From Microbacterium lacticum (GTDB lineage: Bacteria; Actinomycetota; Actinomycetes; Actinomycetales; Microbacteriaceae), in the NCBI RefSeq assembly GCF_006716815.1, contig NZ_VFPS01000001.1, positions 1-64,000 on the forward strand: a DNA stretch of 64,000 nucleotides. The letters are read 5' to 3'. This document shows, one piece after another, positions 1 to 9,041 of this stretch. Position numbers and translations under genes: made by a program. The notes under the pieces are model-generated. The model was not told the DNA's origin. It saw only the letters and a program-made list of their open reading frames with translations, and made no database searches. Position 1 is the first letter of the stretch. Each line of letters opens with the position of its first letter.

Positions 1-132
1 CGATCCTCCTCATCGGTCTGCGACCAATACGACCACAAATCGCTCCCCACGGGGAGCAGGCGCAACCTAGGACGCGTCGGCGCCGACGGAGGTGCCGAAG
101 GAACAACGACCGTTCACCTCACGGAGGCACTC

Positions 133-1581
133 ATGGCCCTCACGAACTCCTTCCGACTCCCCGGCTACAACTGGCGCCGCGGCAAGCAGTCCTGGGACAA
201 GCACACCTGGCTGTACGTTTCGGTGATCCTCGCCGTGGTGCTGGGGGCGACGGTGGGTCTCATCTGGCCCGAGTTCGCCGTCGGGCTCGAGCCACTGGGC
301 AAAGGATTCGTCAGCCTCATCAAGATGATGATCGCCCCCATCATCTTCTGCACCATCGTCGTGGGGGTGGGGTCGATCGCCAAGGCGGCCACCGTCGGCA
401 AGATCGGCGGCCTCGCCCTCGGCTACTTCATGCTGATGTCCACCTTCGCCCTGGCGATCGGGCTGGTGGTCGGCAACATCATCCACCCGGGCGAGGGTCT
501 GAACATGCAGTCGGCCACCTACGACACGCAGTCGCTGGGCGAGGCCAAGACCACCACTGAGTTCGTGCTCGGCATCATCCCGACCACATTCTTCTCCGCT
601 TTCACCGGAGAGAGCGTGTTGCAGGTGCTGTTCATCGCTCTCCTCGTCGGTTTCGCGTTGCAGGGAATGGGCACCAAGGGTGAGCCGATCATGTTCGCCG
701 TCAAGCAACTGCAGACGCTCGTCTTCCGGATTCTCGGGATGATCCTCTGGCTCGCCCCGATCGGCGCGTTCGGTGCGATCGCCGCCGTCGTCGGCAAGAC
801 CGGCGTCGCGGCGATCGTGAGCCTCAGCATCCTGATGGTCGCCTTCTACATCACCTGCATCGTCTTCATCGTCGGGGTGCTCGGCACGCTGCTGTGGGTC
901 GTGGCGCGCATCAACATCTTCAGCCTCATGAAGTACCTCGCTCGCGAGTACCTGCTCATCGTCGGCACTTCATCGAGCGAATCGGCGCTGCCACGTCTGA
1001 TCGCCAAGATGGAGCACATCGGCGTGTCCAAGCCGGTCGTGGGCATCACCGTGCCGACGGGGTACTCGTTCAACCTCGACGGCACGGCGATTTACCTCAC
1101 CATGGCCTCGCTGTTCATCGCGGCAGGCATGGGTGCCCCCATGTCGATCCCCGAGCAGATCGGTCTGCTGGTCTTCATGATCATCGCCAGCAAGGGTGCG
1201 GCCGGTGTCACCGGCGCCGGGCTTGCCACCCTGGCGGCGGGCCTCCAGGCATACCGCCCCGACCTGGTCAACGGTGTCGGAGTGATCGTCGGAATCGACC
1301 GGTTCATGTCGGAGGGGCGCGCCCTGACGAACTTCACCGGAAACGCGGTGGCGACGGTGCTCATCGGCACCTGGACGAAGCAGTTCGATCGCGAGCGGGC
1401 GCTCGCCGTGCTGTCGGGCAACGCGCCGTTCGACGAGGCGACGCTCTCCGGCGACCATCACGACGGAATGTCGACGGCGACGGATGCGGTGGGAACGCAG
1501 GGTCTCGGCCAGGCCGCCCTGGAAGAGGCTTCGCAGAAGCAGGAGCGGGCGCGGCGCCACGCGGTGGGGGAGACGATCTGA
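133..1581 (+). CDS. dctA: Dicarboxylate/amino-acid:cation symporter (DctA-like)
   Basis: Secondary transporter of the DAACS family that imports C4-dicarboxylates or acidic amino acids with protons or sodium across the cytoplasmic membrane. The 482-residue protein has the family topology of about eight hydrophobic segments. It carries the re-entrant serine motif (SSSE near residue 280) and the cation/substrate motif NLDGTAIY near residue 315. The N-terminus is a short basic cytoplasmic segment and the C-terminal 50 residues are hydrophilic. An ATG start follows a GGAGG box at 123-127. The gene ends just before a strong bidirectional terminator. DctA and GltP are hard to separate by sequence alone; DctA is preferred from the overall pattern. 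Confidence 0.9.
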   Translation: MALTNSFRLPGYNWRRGKQSWDKHTWLYVSVILAVVLGATVGLIWPEFAVGLEPLGKGFVSLIKMMIAPIIFCTIVVGVGSIAKAATVGKIGGLALGYFMLMSTFALAIGLVVGNIIHPGEGLNMQSATYDTQSLGEAKTTTEFVLGIIPTTFFSAFTGESVLQVLFIALLVGFALQGMGTKGEPIMFAVKQLQTLVFRILGMILWLAPIGAFGAIAAVVGKTGVAAIVSLSILMVAFYITCIVFIVGVLGTLLWVVARINIFSLMKYLAREYLLIVGTSSSESALPRLIAKMEHIGVSKPVVGITVPTGYSFNLDGTAIYLTMASLFIAAGMGAPMSIPEQIGLLVFMIIASKGAAGVTGAGLATLAAGLQAYRPDLVNGVGVIVGIDRFMSEGRALTNFTGNAVATVLIGTWTKQFDRERALAVLSGNAPFDEATLSGDHHDGMSTATDAVGTQGLGQAALEEASQKQERARRHAVGETI

Positions 1582-1593
1582 GCTCCGACACAC

Positions 1594-1638
1594 ACGAGGA
1601 CGGCCCGGCGATCGAGATGATCGCCGGGCCGTCCTCGT
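1594..1638. terminator. Bidirectional intrinsic terminator between dctA and the DUF5302 gene
   Basis: Two perfect 20-bp complementary arms (1594-1613 and 1619-1638) enclose a 5-nt loop and are followed by TTT on the plus strand. The hairpin lies between two convergent genes and can end transcription from both sides. Confidence 0.85.
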
Positions 1639-1648
1639 TTCGCCGAGT

Positions 1649-1831
1649 TCAGCCGCTCTTGCGGCGGAACTCGCGCTTGGTCACCGCGGCGTGGGTGCCG
1701 TGGACCGCGGAGTCCCCGTCGAGGTGGGCCTCGCCGCTGCGGTGCTGGGCGTTCTTCTTGTCGAGCGCCTCCTTGAACTTGCGCTTCAGGTCGTCGGACG
1801 CCGCGGACGCGGCGGTGTCGTCAGTGCTCAT
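1649..1831 (-). CDS. DUF5302 family small basic protein
   Basis: A 60-residue charged protein of unknown function. It has an acidic, Ala/Ser-rich start, a central Lys-rich helix (KRKFKEAL) and the characteristic end KREFRRKSG, which I recognise as DUF5302, a small actinobacterial family. No membrane segment or enzyme motif is visible. On the minus strand TATCGT (1838-1843) ends 6 nt before the ATG, so the transcript is probably leaderless. It converges on dctA across a shared terminator. Confidence 0.8.
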   Translation of the reverse strand: MSTDDTAASAASDDLKRKFKEALDKKNAQHRSGEAHLDGDSAVHGTHAAVTKREFRRKSG

Positions 1832-1883
1832 GTGCCCACGATACGTCCGGGCGTCGCAATACGCACGGGAGAAAGGTGCCTGG

Positions 1884-2110
1884 TAGGCTTGAGCGGGGTT
1901 CTCGACGCTCTCGTCGAAGACCCTGGAGCAGGCCGGCAGGAAGCTGGTCCCCTGTGGTGGGTTCCCGTCTCGAACGGTGGCTTTCTACTGGTGGCCAGTG
2001 CTGACGGTTCCGCGGCGAAGTCGCGCGTCTGGATCTGCCTGTTCCTGCTCCTTCGCACGATCTCGTGCGCGAAACGCGCGTGCGAGTCTAAACAAAGAAG
2101 GAGAGACCTC
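1884..2110 (+). promoter_or_regulatory. pnp promoter and long structured leader
   Basis: A -10-like TAGGCT (1884-1889) lies about 220 nt upstream of the pnp start. The leader has several self-complementary stretches, including one around 2070-2090 built on GTGCGCG and CGCGCGTGC just ahead of the ribosome binding site AAGAAGGAGAG. PNPase genes are classically autoregulated through a processed leader stem, so a regulatory leader is plausible. The structure itself is inferred. Confidence 0.5.
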
Positions 2111-4393
2111 TTGGAAGGTCCAGAAATCACCGCCGCTGAAGCCGTTCTCGACAACGGCCGCTTCGGCACCCGCACCATCCGCTTCGAGACCGGCCGCCTC
2201 GCCCAGCAGGCGCAGGGCGCCGTCGCCGCCTACCTCGACGAGGAGACGATGATCCTGTCGGCGACCTCCGCCGGCAAGCACCCCCGCGAGGGCTTCGACT
2301 TCTTCCCGCTGACGGTCGACGTCGAAGAGCGCTCGTACGCCGCGGGCAAGATCCCCGGCTCGTTCTTCCGTCGCGAGGGCCGCCCCTCCACCGAGGCGAT
2401 CCTCGTGTGCCGCCTCATCGACCGCCCGCTGCGCCCGTCGTTCGTCGACGGCCTCCGCAACGAGGTGCAGATCGTCGTCACGGTGCTCTCGATCGCGCCG
2501 GGCGAGTTCTACGACGCGCTCGCGATCAACGCGGCATCCCTGTCGACGCAGATCTCGGGTCTGCCGTTCTCCGGTCCGATCGCGGGCGTCCGCCTCGCGC
2601 TCATCCCCGGCCACGGCGAGCACGCCGACCAGTGGGTCGCGTTCCCCAACGCCGCGCAGGTCGAGGAGGCCGTGTTCGACCTCATGGTCGCCGGTCGCGT
2701 CCTCGAAGACGGCGACGTCGCGATCATGATGGTCGAGGCCGAGGCCACCGAGAACAGCTGGAACCTCATCAAGGGTGGCGCCACCAAGCCCTCCGAAGAA
2801 GTCGTGGCACAGGGCCTGGAGGCATCCAAGCCCTTCATCAAGGAGCTCGTCGCGGCGCAGAACGTCGTGGCGAACACCGCCGCCAAGGAGATCCAGCCCT
2901 ACCCGGTCTTCCCCGCGTACACGCAGGAGACCTACGACTTCGTCGCGGGGCGCGCCTACGACCGCCTCGTGCCGGTGTACCAGATCGCCGACAAGATCGA
3001 GCGCCAGAACGCCGACGACGCCATCAAGGACGACGTCAAGGCGCAGCTGGTCGCCGCCGTCGAGGCGGGCGAGCTGCCCGCGTCGGCGCTCGCCGAGTTC
3101 AGCGGGGCGTACAAGTCGGTCACCAAGACGATCGTGCGCGGCCGCATCCTCAGCGAGGGTGTGCGCATCGACGGCCGCGGCCTGGCGGACATCCGCCCGC
3201 TGGATGCCGAGGTCCAGGTGATCCCGCGGGTGCACGGCTCGGCGATCTTCCAGCGCGGCGAGACCCAGATCCTGGGTGTCACGACGCTGAACATGCTCAA
3301 GATGGAGCAGCAGATCGACTCGCTGTCGCCCGTCACGCACAAGCGCTACATGCACCACTACAACTTCCCGCCGTACTCGACCGGTGAGACCGGTCGCGTC
3401 GGATCGCCGAAGCGTCGCGAGATCGGGCACGGCTTCCTCGCCGAGCGCGCCCTCGTGCCGGTGCTGCCCAGCCGCGAGGAGTTCCCGTACGCGATCCGTC
3501 AGGTCTCCGAGGCCCTCGGCTCCAACGGCTCGACCTCGATGGGCTCGGTCTGCGCGTCGACCCTGTCGCTGCTGAACGCGGGTGTGCCGCTGCGCGCCCC
3601 CGTCGCCGGCATCGCGATGGGCCTCGTCTCCGACCAGGTCGACGGCCAGACCCGCTACGCGGCGCTGACCGACATCCTCGGCGCCGAAGACGCCCTCGGC
3701 GACATGGACTTCAAGGTCGCGGGCACGAGCGAGTTCGTCACGGCGATCCAGCTCGACACGAAGCTCGACGGCATCCCGTCGTCGGTGCTGACCGCCGCGC
3801 TCACGCAGGCCAAGGAAGCGCGCATGACGATCCTCGGCGTGCTGAACGCCGCGATCGACGGCGCCGACGAGATGGCCCCGACCGCGCCGCGCGTGATCAG
3901 CGTGCAGATCCCGGTCGACAAGATCGGCGAGCTGATCGGCCCGAAGGGCAAGACGATCAACGCGATCCAGGACGAGACCGGCGCTCAGATCTCCATCGAG
4001 GAGGACGGCACCGTCTACATCGGCGCGACCGACGGCCCCTCGGCCGAGGCCGCCCGCGCGCAGGTCAACGCGATCGCGAACCCGACGAACCCGGAGGTCG
4101 GCGAGCAGTTCCTCGGAACCGTCGTCAAGATCGCCACGTTCGGCGCGTTCGTCTCGCTCCTGCCCGGCAAGGACGGCCTGCTGCACGTCAGCGAGGTGCG
4201 CAAGCTCGCCGGCGGCAAGCGTGTCGAGAACGTCGAAGACGTGCTCGGCGTCGGCCAGAAGATCCTCGTGCGCATCACGAAGATCGACGACCGCGGCAAG
4301 CTGTCGCTCGAGCCGGTGCTCGAGGAGCCCGCAGACCAGGAGGGTCGCGACGCGGCCAGCGAGGGTCCGGGAGACGCGCCCGCCGAGGGTTGA
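2111..4393 (+). CDS. pnp: Polyribonucleotide nucleotidyltransferase (PNPase)
   Basis: Phosphorolytic 3'-to-5' exoribonuclease of mRNA decay. The 760-residue protein has two RNase PH-like domains joined by an all-alpha linker. The second core contains the SMGSVCAST motif and the [15 protein letters not shown] catalytic region. A KH domain ([17 protein letters not shown]) and an S1 domain ([24 protein letters not shown]) follow. The frame stays open far upstream, but homology begins at a TTG (2111) preceded by AAGGAGAG, which I take as the start. rpsO, a common neighbour, is not adjacent. Confidence 0.95.
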   Translation: MEGPEITAAEAVLDNGRFGTRTIRFETGRLAQQAQGAVAAYLDEETMILSATSAGKHPREGFDFFPLTVDVEERSYAAGKIPGSFFRREGRPSTEAILVCRLIDRPLRPSFVDGLRNEVQIVVTVLSIAPGEFYDALAINAASLSTQISGLPFSGPIAGVRLALIPGHGEHADQWVAFPNAAQVEEAVFDLMVAGRVLEDGDVAIMMVEAEATENSWNLIKGGATKPSEEVVAQGLEASKPFIKELVAAQNVVANTAAKEIQPYPVFPAYTQETYDFVAGRAYDRLVPVYQIADKIERQNADDAIKDDVKAQLVAAVEAGELPASALAEFSGAYKSVTKTIVRGRILSEGVRIDGRGLADIRPLDAEVQVIPRVHGSAIFQRGETQILGVTTLNMLKMEQQIDSLSPVTHKRYMHHYNFPPYSTGETGRVGSPKRREIGHGFLAERALVPVLPSREEFPYAIRQVSEALGSNGSTSMGSVCASTLSLLNAGVPLRAPVAGIAMGLVSDQVDGQTRYAALTDILGAEDALGDMDFKVAGTSEFVTAIQLDTKLDGIPSSVLTAALTQAKEARMTILGVLNAAIDGADEMAPTAPRVISVQIPVDKIGELIGPKGKTINAIQDETGAQISIEEDGTVYIGATDGPSAEAARAQVNAIANPTNPEVGEQFLGTVVKIATFGAFVSLLPGKDGLLHVSEVRKLAGGKRVENVEDVLGVGQKILVRITKIDDRGKLSLEPVLEEPADQEGRDAASEGPGDAPAEG

Positions 4394-4439
4394 GCCAGAC
4401 GGCTCCGGAGCCCCGCGGCTCCGGAGCTCGTCGCAGGAC

Positions 4440-4486
4440 ACGGATGCCCGCTTCCTCCCGTCTCGGAGGAGCGGGCATCCGTTTTT
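4440..4486 (+). terminator. pnp intrinsic terminator
   Basis: The arms are about 18 bp (4440-4458 and 4464-4481), with one bulged T in the left arm, followed by TTTTT (4482-4486). Between the pnp stop and this hairpin, GGCTCCGGAGC occurs twice (4401-4411 and 4418-4428). It is itself palindromic and may add structure. Confidence 0.85.
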
Positions 4487-4675
4487 GGCCTGATCTGTCC
4501 CCCATTCGGGGGACATCCGCGGCGATCTCGCCCCGTCGAGATCAAAGCGTTATTGAAAGTTCACCGCATGGTCGCCGCAATGGACGGCCGTGTCTCCGGC
4601 CTGCCTTACCCTCGGTACTACGCATCGGGGGATGCGTCGGACGTTGAGCGACATCGGTCCGTGAGGGGGTGTGAC

Positions 4676-5794
4676 GTGGGTTTCTTCGGAGTAGGCACGA
4701 CGCCATCAGTGGAGCCCGCGCGCGGCAGCGCCACCGGACCCATGCGCACCGCCACCGGCCCCGTCCCGACTGACAGTGCGGCGGGCGCCGCGCCGGCCGC
4801 CTCGGGCACGCCGGCCGCGCCGCTGACGCACCCGTCGGCGCCGATCCCCGTGCAGGGCGCGCCGATCGGCGCCGCCGTGCGGGTGCCGCTCGGCGAGACC
4901 GGCGCGCGGGTGTTCCCGCTCGTCCTCGGCGGCGCCGAGTTCGGCTGGCACGTCGACCTCGCCGCGGGCCACAGCATCCTCGACGCGTACTTCGACCGCG
5001 GCGGAAACGCGCTGAACACCTCCGACGGCTACGCGGCCGGTCGCAGCGAGCACATCATCGGCGCCTGGATGTCGCGGCGGGCGGTGCGCGACGACATCGT
5101 GCTCGGCGTGCGCGTCGGCACGAACATCGATCACCCCGGGCTCGGTCCGGTGAACCTGATCCGCGCCGTCGAGGCATCCCTCACCCGTCTTGGCACCGAC
5201 CGCATCGACGTGCTCTACCTCGACGCGACCGGCGACACGCACGGCTCCCTCGAAGACACCCTCGCGACCGCGGAGTGGCTGATCGAGTCGGGCAAGGTGC
5301 GCGCGCTCGGCTCGCTCGGGCTGTCGGCGTCGCAGCTGGTCGAGGCGCGCATCCTCGCCTCGGCGGGCTACCCGCGGCTGACCGTGCTCGACGTGCCGTA
5401 CAACGTGCTGCGGCAGGGCGATTTCGACGGCGACCTGCGCCTCGTCGCGGGCGCGCAGGGCATCGCCGTCACGCCGTCGCAGGCGCTCGATCACGGCTAC
5501 CTCGCCGGCGCGCACCGCTCCCGCTCACAGGTGGCCGGATCGGTGCGCGGCAGTCAGCTCGCGGCGGCGATGAACCGCCGCGGCACTCGCACGCTGCGGG
5601 CGATGGACCGGATCGGCGCCGAGCTGTCGATCCCGACGTCGGCGGTCGCGGTCGCGTGGCTGCTGGCCCAGCGCACCGTCGTCGCGCCGATCGTGAACGT
5701 CTACGCCGTCGCGCACGTCGACGAGCTGATGCAGGGTGTGGGGGCGAAGCTCAGCCGCGTGCACCTCGCCGAGATCGCCCGCGCCGCCCAGTAG
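4676..5794 (+). CDS. Aldo/keto-reductase-like protein with degenerate catalytic tetrad
   Basis: A TIM-barrel protein of the AKR superfamily, 372 residues. It begins with about 80 residues rich in Ala/Pro/Thr that look disordered, followed by the AKR core (LVLGGAEFGW, RLGTDRIDVLYL, ESGKVRALG). In the usual tetrad D-Y-K-H only Tyr119 is kept. The Asp position reads Asn114 (NTSDGY), the Lys position reads Arg146 (VRVG instead of TKVG), and the His position reads Asp183 (LYLD instead of LxLH). The chemistry is therefore doubtful and it may be a non-catalytic AKR-like protein. The GTG start at 4676 follows GAGGGGG; an ATG at 4569 is open in frame but has no good ribosome binding site. Confidence 0.75.
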   Translation: MGFFGVGTTPSVEPARGSATGPMRTATGPVPTDSAAGAAPAASGTPAAPLTHPSAPIPVQGAPIGAAVRVPLGETGARVFPLVLGGAEFGWHVDLAAGHSILDAYFDRGGNALNTSDGYAAGRSEHIIGAWMSRRAVRDDIVLGVRVGTNIDHPGLGPVNLIRAVEASLTRLGTDRIDVLYLDATGDTHGSLEDTLATAEWLIESGKVRALGSLGLSASQLVEARILASAGYPRLTVLDVPYNVLRQGDFDGDLRLVAGAQGIAVTPSQALDHGYLAGAHRSRSQVAGSVRGSQLAAAMNRRGTRTLRAMDRIGAELSIPTSAVAVAWLLAQRTVVAPIVNVYAVAHVDELMQGVGAKLSRVHLAEIARAAQ

Positions 5795-5852
5795 CGCGGA
5801 TCGCGGGCTGACGTAGGGTGGGGGGAGCACCCCCTGACGAGACGAGCCTGCC

Positions 5853-6452
5853 GTGACGCACTATCTGTACCTCGTGCGCCATGGCGAGCATCTCGACGCA
5901 GAGCACGGGCTCGAAGACGGTCCGCTCTCGCCGCGGGGGCGCCGTCAGGCCGAGCTGCTGGCCGACCGGCTGTCGGGCGTGCCCCTCGACGCGCTCTGGC
6001 ACTCTCCGCTCGAGCGCGCCGCCGAGACCGCGCGCGCCGTCGCGGTGCGGCTGCAGGCCATCACGCCCGAGCCCTCGTCGCTGCTCTTCGACTGCATCCC
6101 GACCGGGATGACCCCCGACACGCCGAGCGTGTACGAGGCATTCTTCGGCTCGTACACCGACGCGGAGATCGACGCCGGCCGTGCGCAGATGGAGGATGCG
6201 GTGGGGGAGTTCCTCGTGCGCAAGCCCGCCACGCACGAATTGCTCATCACGCACAACTTCGTGATCGCGTGGTTCGTGCGCGCCGTGCTCGACGCGCCGC
6301 AGTGGCGGTGGCTGACGATCAACCAGGCGCACTGCGGGTTGACCGTGCTGGCGCAGCGCCCCGGTCGCCCCTGGACGCTCGTCTCGCACAACGACCTGTC
6401 GCACCTGCCGCACGAGCTGCACACCGGCCTCCCCGAGGTCCCGCCGGTCTGA
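5853..6452 (+). CDS. Histidine phosphatase family protein
   Basis: Branch-1 histidine phosphatase (phosphoglycerate-mutase-like), 199 residues. The phospho-accepting histidine lies in YLVRHGEH at the N-terminus. The second arginine and acid region is HSPLERAAETAR, and the second catalytic histidine is in LLITHNFVIAWFV. The substrate cannot be read from sequence; relatives act on phosphosugars or metabolites. The GTG start places RHGE at residues 9-12 as usual. A TAGGGT hexamer lies at 5814-5819, about 33 nt upstream. It converges on the next gene across a long palindrome. Confidence 0.85.
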   Translation: MTHYLYLVRHGEHLDAEHGLEDGPLSPRGRRQAELLADRLSGVPLDALWHSPLERAAETARAVAVRLQAITPEPSSLLFDCIPTGMTPDTPSVYEAFFGSYTDAEIDAGRAQMEDAVGEFLVRKPATHELLITHNFVIAWFVRAVLDAPQWRWLTINQAHCGLTVLAQRPGRPWTLVSHNDLSHLPHELHTGLPEVPPV

Positions 6453-6485
6453 GCCCGGGCCCGGGCTTCGGGCCTGCGCGGTCCG

Positions 6486-6569
6486 CCCCAACTGCAAGGG
6501 ATCGTGCGCGACACGCCGGGGCGGCGGTCGCGGGCGCGGCGTGTCGCCCGAGCGGCCTTGCAGTTGGGG
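6486..6569. repeat. 84-bp nested palindrome between convergent genes
   Basis: The outer arms CCCCAACTGCAAGG (6486-6499) and CCTTGCAGTTGGGG (6556-6569) are perfect 14-bp complements. Nested inside are GCGACACGCCG (6508-6518) and CGGCGTGTCGC (6537-6547). It lies between the stops of two convergent genes, so it could serve as a shared terminator or be a REP/MITE-type dispersed element. I see no second copy in this window. Confidence 0.8.
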
Positions 6570-6616
6570 TGGGATGCCAGGGCCACGACCCGCGGCGGCC
6601 GGGCCGCCTCAGGGTG

Positions 6617-7117
6617 TCACGGGGTGACGAGCTCGGCGCGGGCGGTGGGCTTCGGGAACGCGCGGCGAATGGCATCCGTGTGCAGGTAGTCGGAGACGCC
6701 GATCAGCACGACGGCGAAGAGGATCTGCTCGCCGATCACCCAGAGCGGGTAGAGGCCGGGGATCGCGGCCAGGGCGAGCGCGACGACGGGGAAGATGCGG
6801 CTGAACAGCTGCAGGCGCCGGAGCGCCCAGTACCAGCCGCGGCGGGCGCGCGCGAGGAAGTAGAAGAGTGTCGCCGTGATGCCGAGGACGACGAGGCATC
6901 GCATCCAGACCGCGAACGTGACCTCCGCCCCGGATGCTGCGAGAACGGATGCCGTGACCACGGTCGCGACGCCGAGAGCGAGGCATGCCGCGAGCAGCCA
7001 GGTGACGGCGCGGAACGCGTGCCGGAGCTTCGCGTCGAGGGGGAGCGGCACGCGTCGCCCCGCCAGCCGTCCGCCCGCGATCCGATCCAGCCGCTGCAGC
7101 CCACGTTCGATGTCCAT
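6617..7117 (-). CDS. Hypothetical integral membrane protein
   Basis: A 166-residue protein with four hydrophobic segments (about residues 36-60, 68-88, 102-122 and 124-142) and basic loops, ending in a short hydrophilic tail. I do not recognise the family. TAAGCT on the minus strand (7124-7129) ends 6 nt before the ATG, so the mRNA is probably leaderless. It does not appear to be in an operon with the GNAT gene upstream, which has its own -10. Confidence 0.7.
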   Translation of the reverse strand: MDIERGLQRLDRIAGGRLAGRRVPLPLDAKLRHAFRAVTWLLAACLALGVATVVTASVLAASGAEVTFAVWMRCLVVLGITATLFYFLARARRGWYWALRRLQLFSRIFPVVALALAAIPGLYPLWVIGEQILFAVVLIGVSDYLHTDAIRRAFPKPTARAELVTP

Positions 7118-7183
7118 GCGAAAAGCTTAAGTCATACTGAAGGTTTAGGGCTGGGAGTTCACCGAGCAACCCGCCGCAGCGGG

Positions 7184-7657
7184 TCAGTTCAGCTGCTTGC
7201 CGTACCAGCGCGTCGCGTTCGGGTTGTCGTTGTAGGGCTCGATCGCGGTGAAGCCGCTCCGCGCGTAGAGACCCCCGGCGGCCTCGAGGGTGTGGTGCGT
7301 GTCGAGCACGAGGTCGGCGGCGCCCCACTCGCGGGCCTGCGCTTCGAGGCCCTCGAGCAGCACACGGCCCCAGCCGCGCCCCCGCGTGGACGGGTCGAGG
7401 TAGAGGTGCTTGACCTCGTAGCGCGGGCCGTCCGGGCCGTCCGCGATGCGGCGGATGCCTCCGCAGCCGACATCCCGCCCGTCGTCGTCGACCGCGACGA
7501 AGAAGACCCCCGCCGGAGGGGTGAACACGGATGCCTCGGGGAACACCGGCCGGTACGTCTGGCCCTGCGGGAACGCCTCGGCGCGCATCGCGAAGTAGTC
7601 GGTGAGCAGGCGCTGGGCGCGGGGGTCGTCGGCGGAGAGCGGCACGAGGGTGACCAT
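7184..7657 (-). CDS. GNAT family N-acetyltransferase
   Basis: A 157-residue acyl-CoA N-acyltransferase. The acetyl-CoA binding loop is RGRGWGRVLLEGL (motif A, R-x-x-G-x-G/A), preceded by the strand VKHLYLDPS and followed by LVLDTHHTLEAAGGLYARSGF (motif B). The C-terminal NDNPNATRWYGKQL resembles small-molecule GNATs. The substrate is unknown. TACGCT at 7664-7669 on the minus strand sits 6 nt before the ATG, consistent with leaderless transcription, and the promoter diverges from that of dapB. Confidence 0.85.
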   Translation of the reverse strand: MVTLVPLSADDPRAQRLLTDYFAMRAEAFPQGQTYRPVFPEASVFTPPAGVFFVAVDDDGRDVGCGGIRRIADGPDGPRYEVKHLYLDPSTRGRGWGRVLLEGLEAQAREWGAADLVLDTHHTLEAAGGLYARSGFTAIEPYNDNPNATRWYGKQLN

Positions 7658-7688
7658 GTCTCGAGCGTAGTCCGCGCCGGCGAACGCC

Positions 7689-7694
7689 TAGTCT
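7689..7694 (+). promoter_or_regulatory. -10 element of leaderless dapB
   Basis: TAGTCT is followed by 6 nt (GGAGGC) and the ATG, so transcription should begin at or next to the start codon. The GGAGGC also resembles a ribosome binding site but is too close to the ATG to be one. Confidence 0.6.
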
Positions 7695-7700
7695 GGAGGC

Positions 7701-8534
7701 ATGACTCCCGCAGGCAGCACGACGCGAGTGGCCCTCGTCGGCGGAACCGGCAAGCTCGGCGGCATCATCCGCTCCGTCATCGACGACGAGCCCGGCTTCG
7801 AGGTGGTGGCGGTGCTCGGTTCGCGCAGCGACCTGGCCGAGCTCGACGGCGCCGACCTCGTCGTCGACGCGTCGACGCCGAGCGTCTCGATCGATGTCGT
7901 GCGCGCCGCGATCGAGCGCGGGCTCAACGTGCTCGTCGGCACGTCGGGCTGGTCGAACGAGCGCATCGCCCTCGTCCGCCCGCTCGTCGACGCGGCGGGG
8001 ACGGGTGCCGTCTTCATCCCGAACTTCTCGCTCGGCTCGGTCATCGGCTCGGCGCTCGCCGCCGCGGCCGCGCCGCACTTCCCGGCGATCGAGATCGTCG
8101 AGGCGCACCGCGAGACGAAGGTCGACTCGCCGAGCGGCACCGCCGTCCGCACCGCGGAGCTGATCGCCGCCGCCCGCTCCCAGGTCGGCCCCGTCGAGTC
8201 GCCGCACGTCGACCAGCGCGCCCGCGGTCAGCAGGTCGCGAGCGTGCCCATCCACTCCCTCCGGCGTCCCGGCGTCATCGCGCGGCAGGAGACGATCCTC
8301 TCCGGCCCCGGCGAGAGCCTCACGATCGTCCACGACACCGTCGACCCGGCGCTCGCCTACGCCCCCGGCATCCGCGTCGCCCTCGCCGCCGCCCGCGATG
8401 CCCGCGGCGTCACGGTCGGTCTCGACGCGCTCATCGACCTGGGCCTGCGCCCGCGCCGGGCGCAGGCCGACGTCGAGAAGCCGATCGACGAGGGCGGGGT
8501 GCCCGGCCAGGTCGCGCGGGCCACCGGCGCATGA
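7701..8534 (+). CDS. dapB: 4-hydroxy-tetrahydrodipicolinate reductase
   Basis: Second committed enzyme of the diaminopimelate/lysine pathway; it reduces the product of DapA with NAD(P)H. The 277-residue protein has an N-terminal Rossmann motif (VGGTGKLGG, residues 14-22), the strand DLVVDASTP and the substrate motif EAHRETKVDSPSGTA. The proposed acid His and Lys163-equivalent are present, but the second His of the usual HH pair is Arg. It ends with about 20 residues beyond the usual terminus. Its stop overlaps the next ATG (ATGA). Confidence 0.93.
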   Translation: MTPAGSTTRVALVGGTGKLGGIIRSVIDDEPGFEVVAVLGSRSDLAELDGADLVVDASTPSVSIDVVRAAIERGLNVLVGTSGWSNERIALVRPLVDAAGTGAVFIPNFSLGSVIGSALAAAAAPHFPAIEIVEAHRETKVDSPSGTAVRTAELIAAARSQVGPVESPHVDQRARGQQVASVPIHSLRRPGVIARQETILSGPGESLTIVHDTVDPALAYAPGIRVALAAARDARGVTVGLDALIDLGLRPRRAQADVEKPIDEGGVPGQVARATGA

Positions 8535-8983
8535 GCGCACGCATCGGCGTCGCCGTGATGGCGGTGCTGCTGGCGCTGTACATCGTGCTCGTCGCTCAGC
8601 GCGCCTGGCTGCTGCTGATCTCGGGCCAGCCGATCGGTGTCGTCATGGGGGTGGCGCTCATCGTGCTCCCGCTCATCGCGGCGTGGGCGCTGTGGCGCGA
8701 GCTCGCGTTCGGACTCGGCACGCAGCGCCTCGGGCGTCTGCTCGAAACCGAGCAGGCGCTGCCGACCGAGCAGATCGACGTGCGCCCGAGCGGTCGCCCC
8801 GATCGCGCGCAGGCCGATGAGCTCTTCCCGCGCTACCGCGCCGACGTCGAGGAGCACCCCGACGACTGGCGCGCCTGGTTCCGCCTCGGCCTCGCCTACG
8901 ACGGGGCCGGCGACCGCACGCGCGCCCGCCAGGCCGTGCGCACCGCGATCCGTCTGGAGAAGGCGGGCCGCGCGCGGTCGTAG
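8531..8983 (+). CDS. Membrane-anchored tetratricopeptide-like protein
   Basis: A 150-residue protein with two N-terminal membrane segments (about residues 5-30 and 36-55) and a cytoplasmic tail. The tail contains one TPR-like helix pair (PDDWRAWFRLGLAYDGAGDRTRARQAVRTAI). Function is unknown. It is translationally coupled to dapB by a 4-nt ATGA overlap. Similar small proteins often follow dapB in actinobacteria, which suggests a conserved but uncharacterised partner. Confidence 0.7.
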   Translation: MSARIGVAVMAVLLALYIVLVAQRAWLLLISGQPIGVVMGVALIVLPLIAAWALWRELAFGLGTQRLGRLLETEQALPTEQIDVRPSGRPDRAQADELFPRYRADVEEHPDDWRAWFRLGLAYDGAGDRTRARQAVRTAIRLEKAGRARS

Positions 8984-9041
8984 CGGCCGGCGGCTTAGTC
9001 TCCGGCGGGCCGCTCGGGACCCGGCAGGCCCGGCGGGCTGC

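Noticed and set aside
1985..4516. 843-codon open frame antisense to pnp
   Set aside because: Typical high-GC shadow: composition dominated by Arg/Asp/His/Leu, no domains, and fully antisense to a certain gene.
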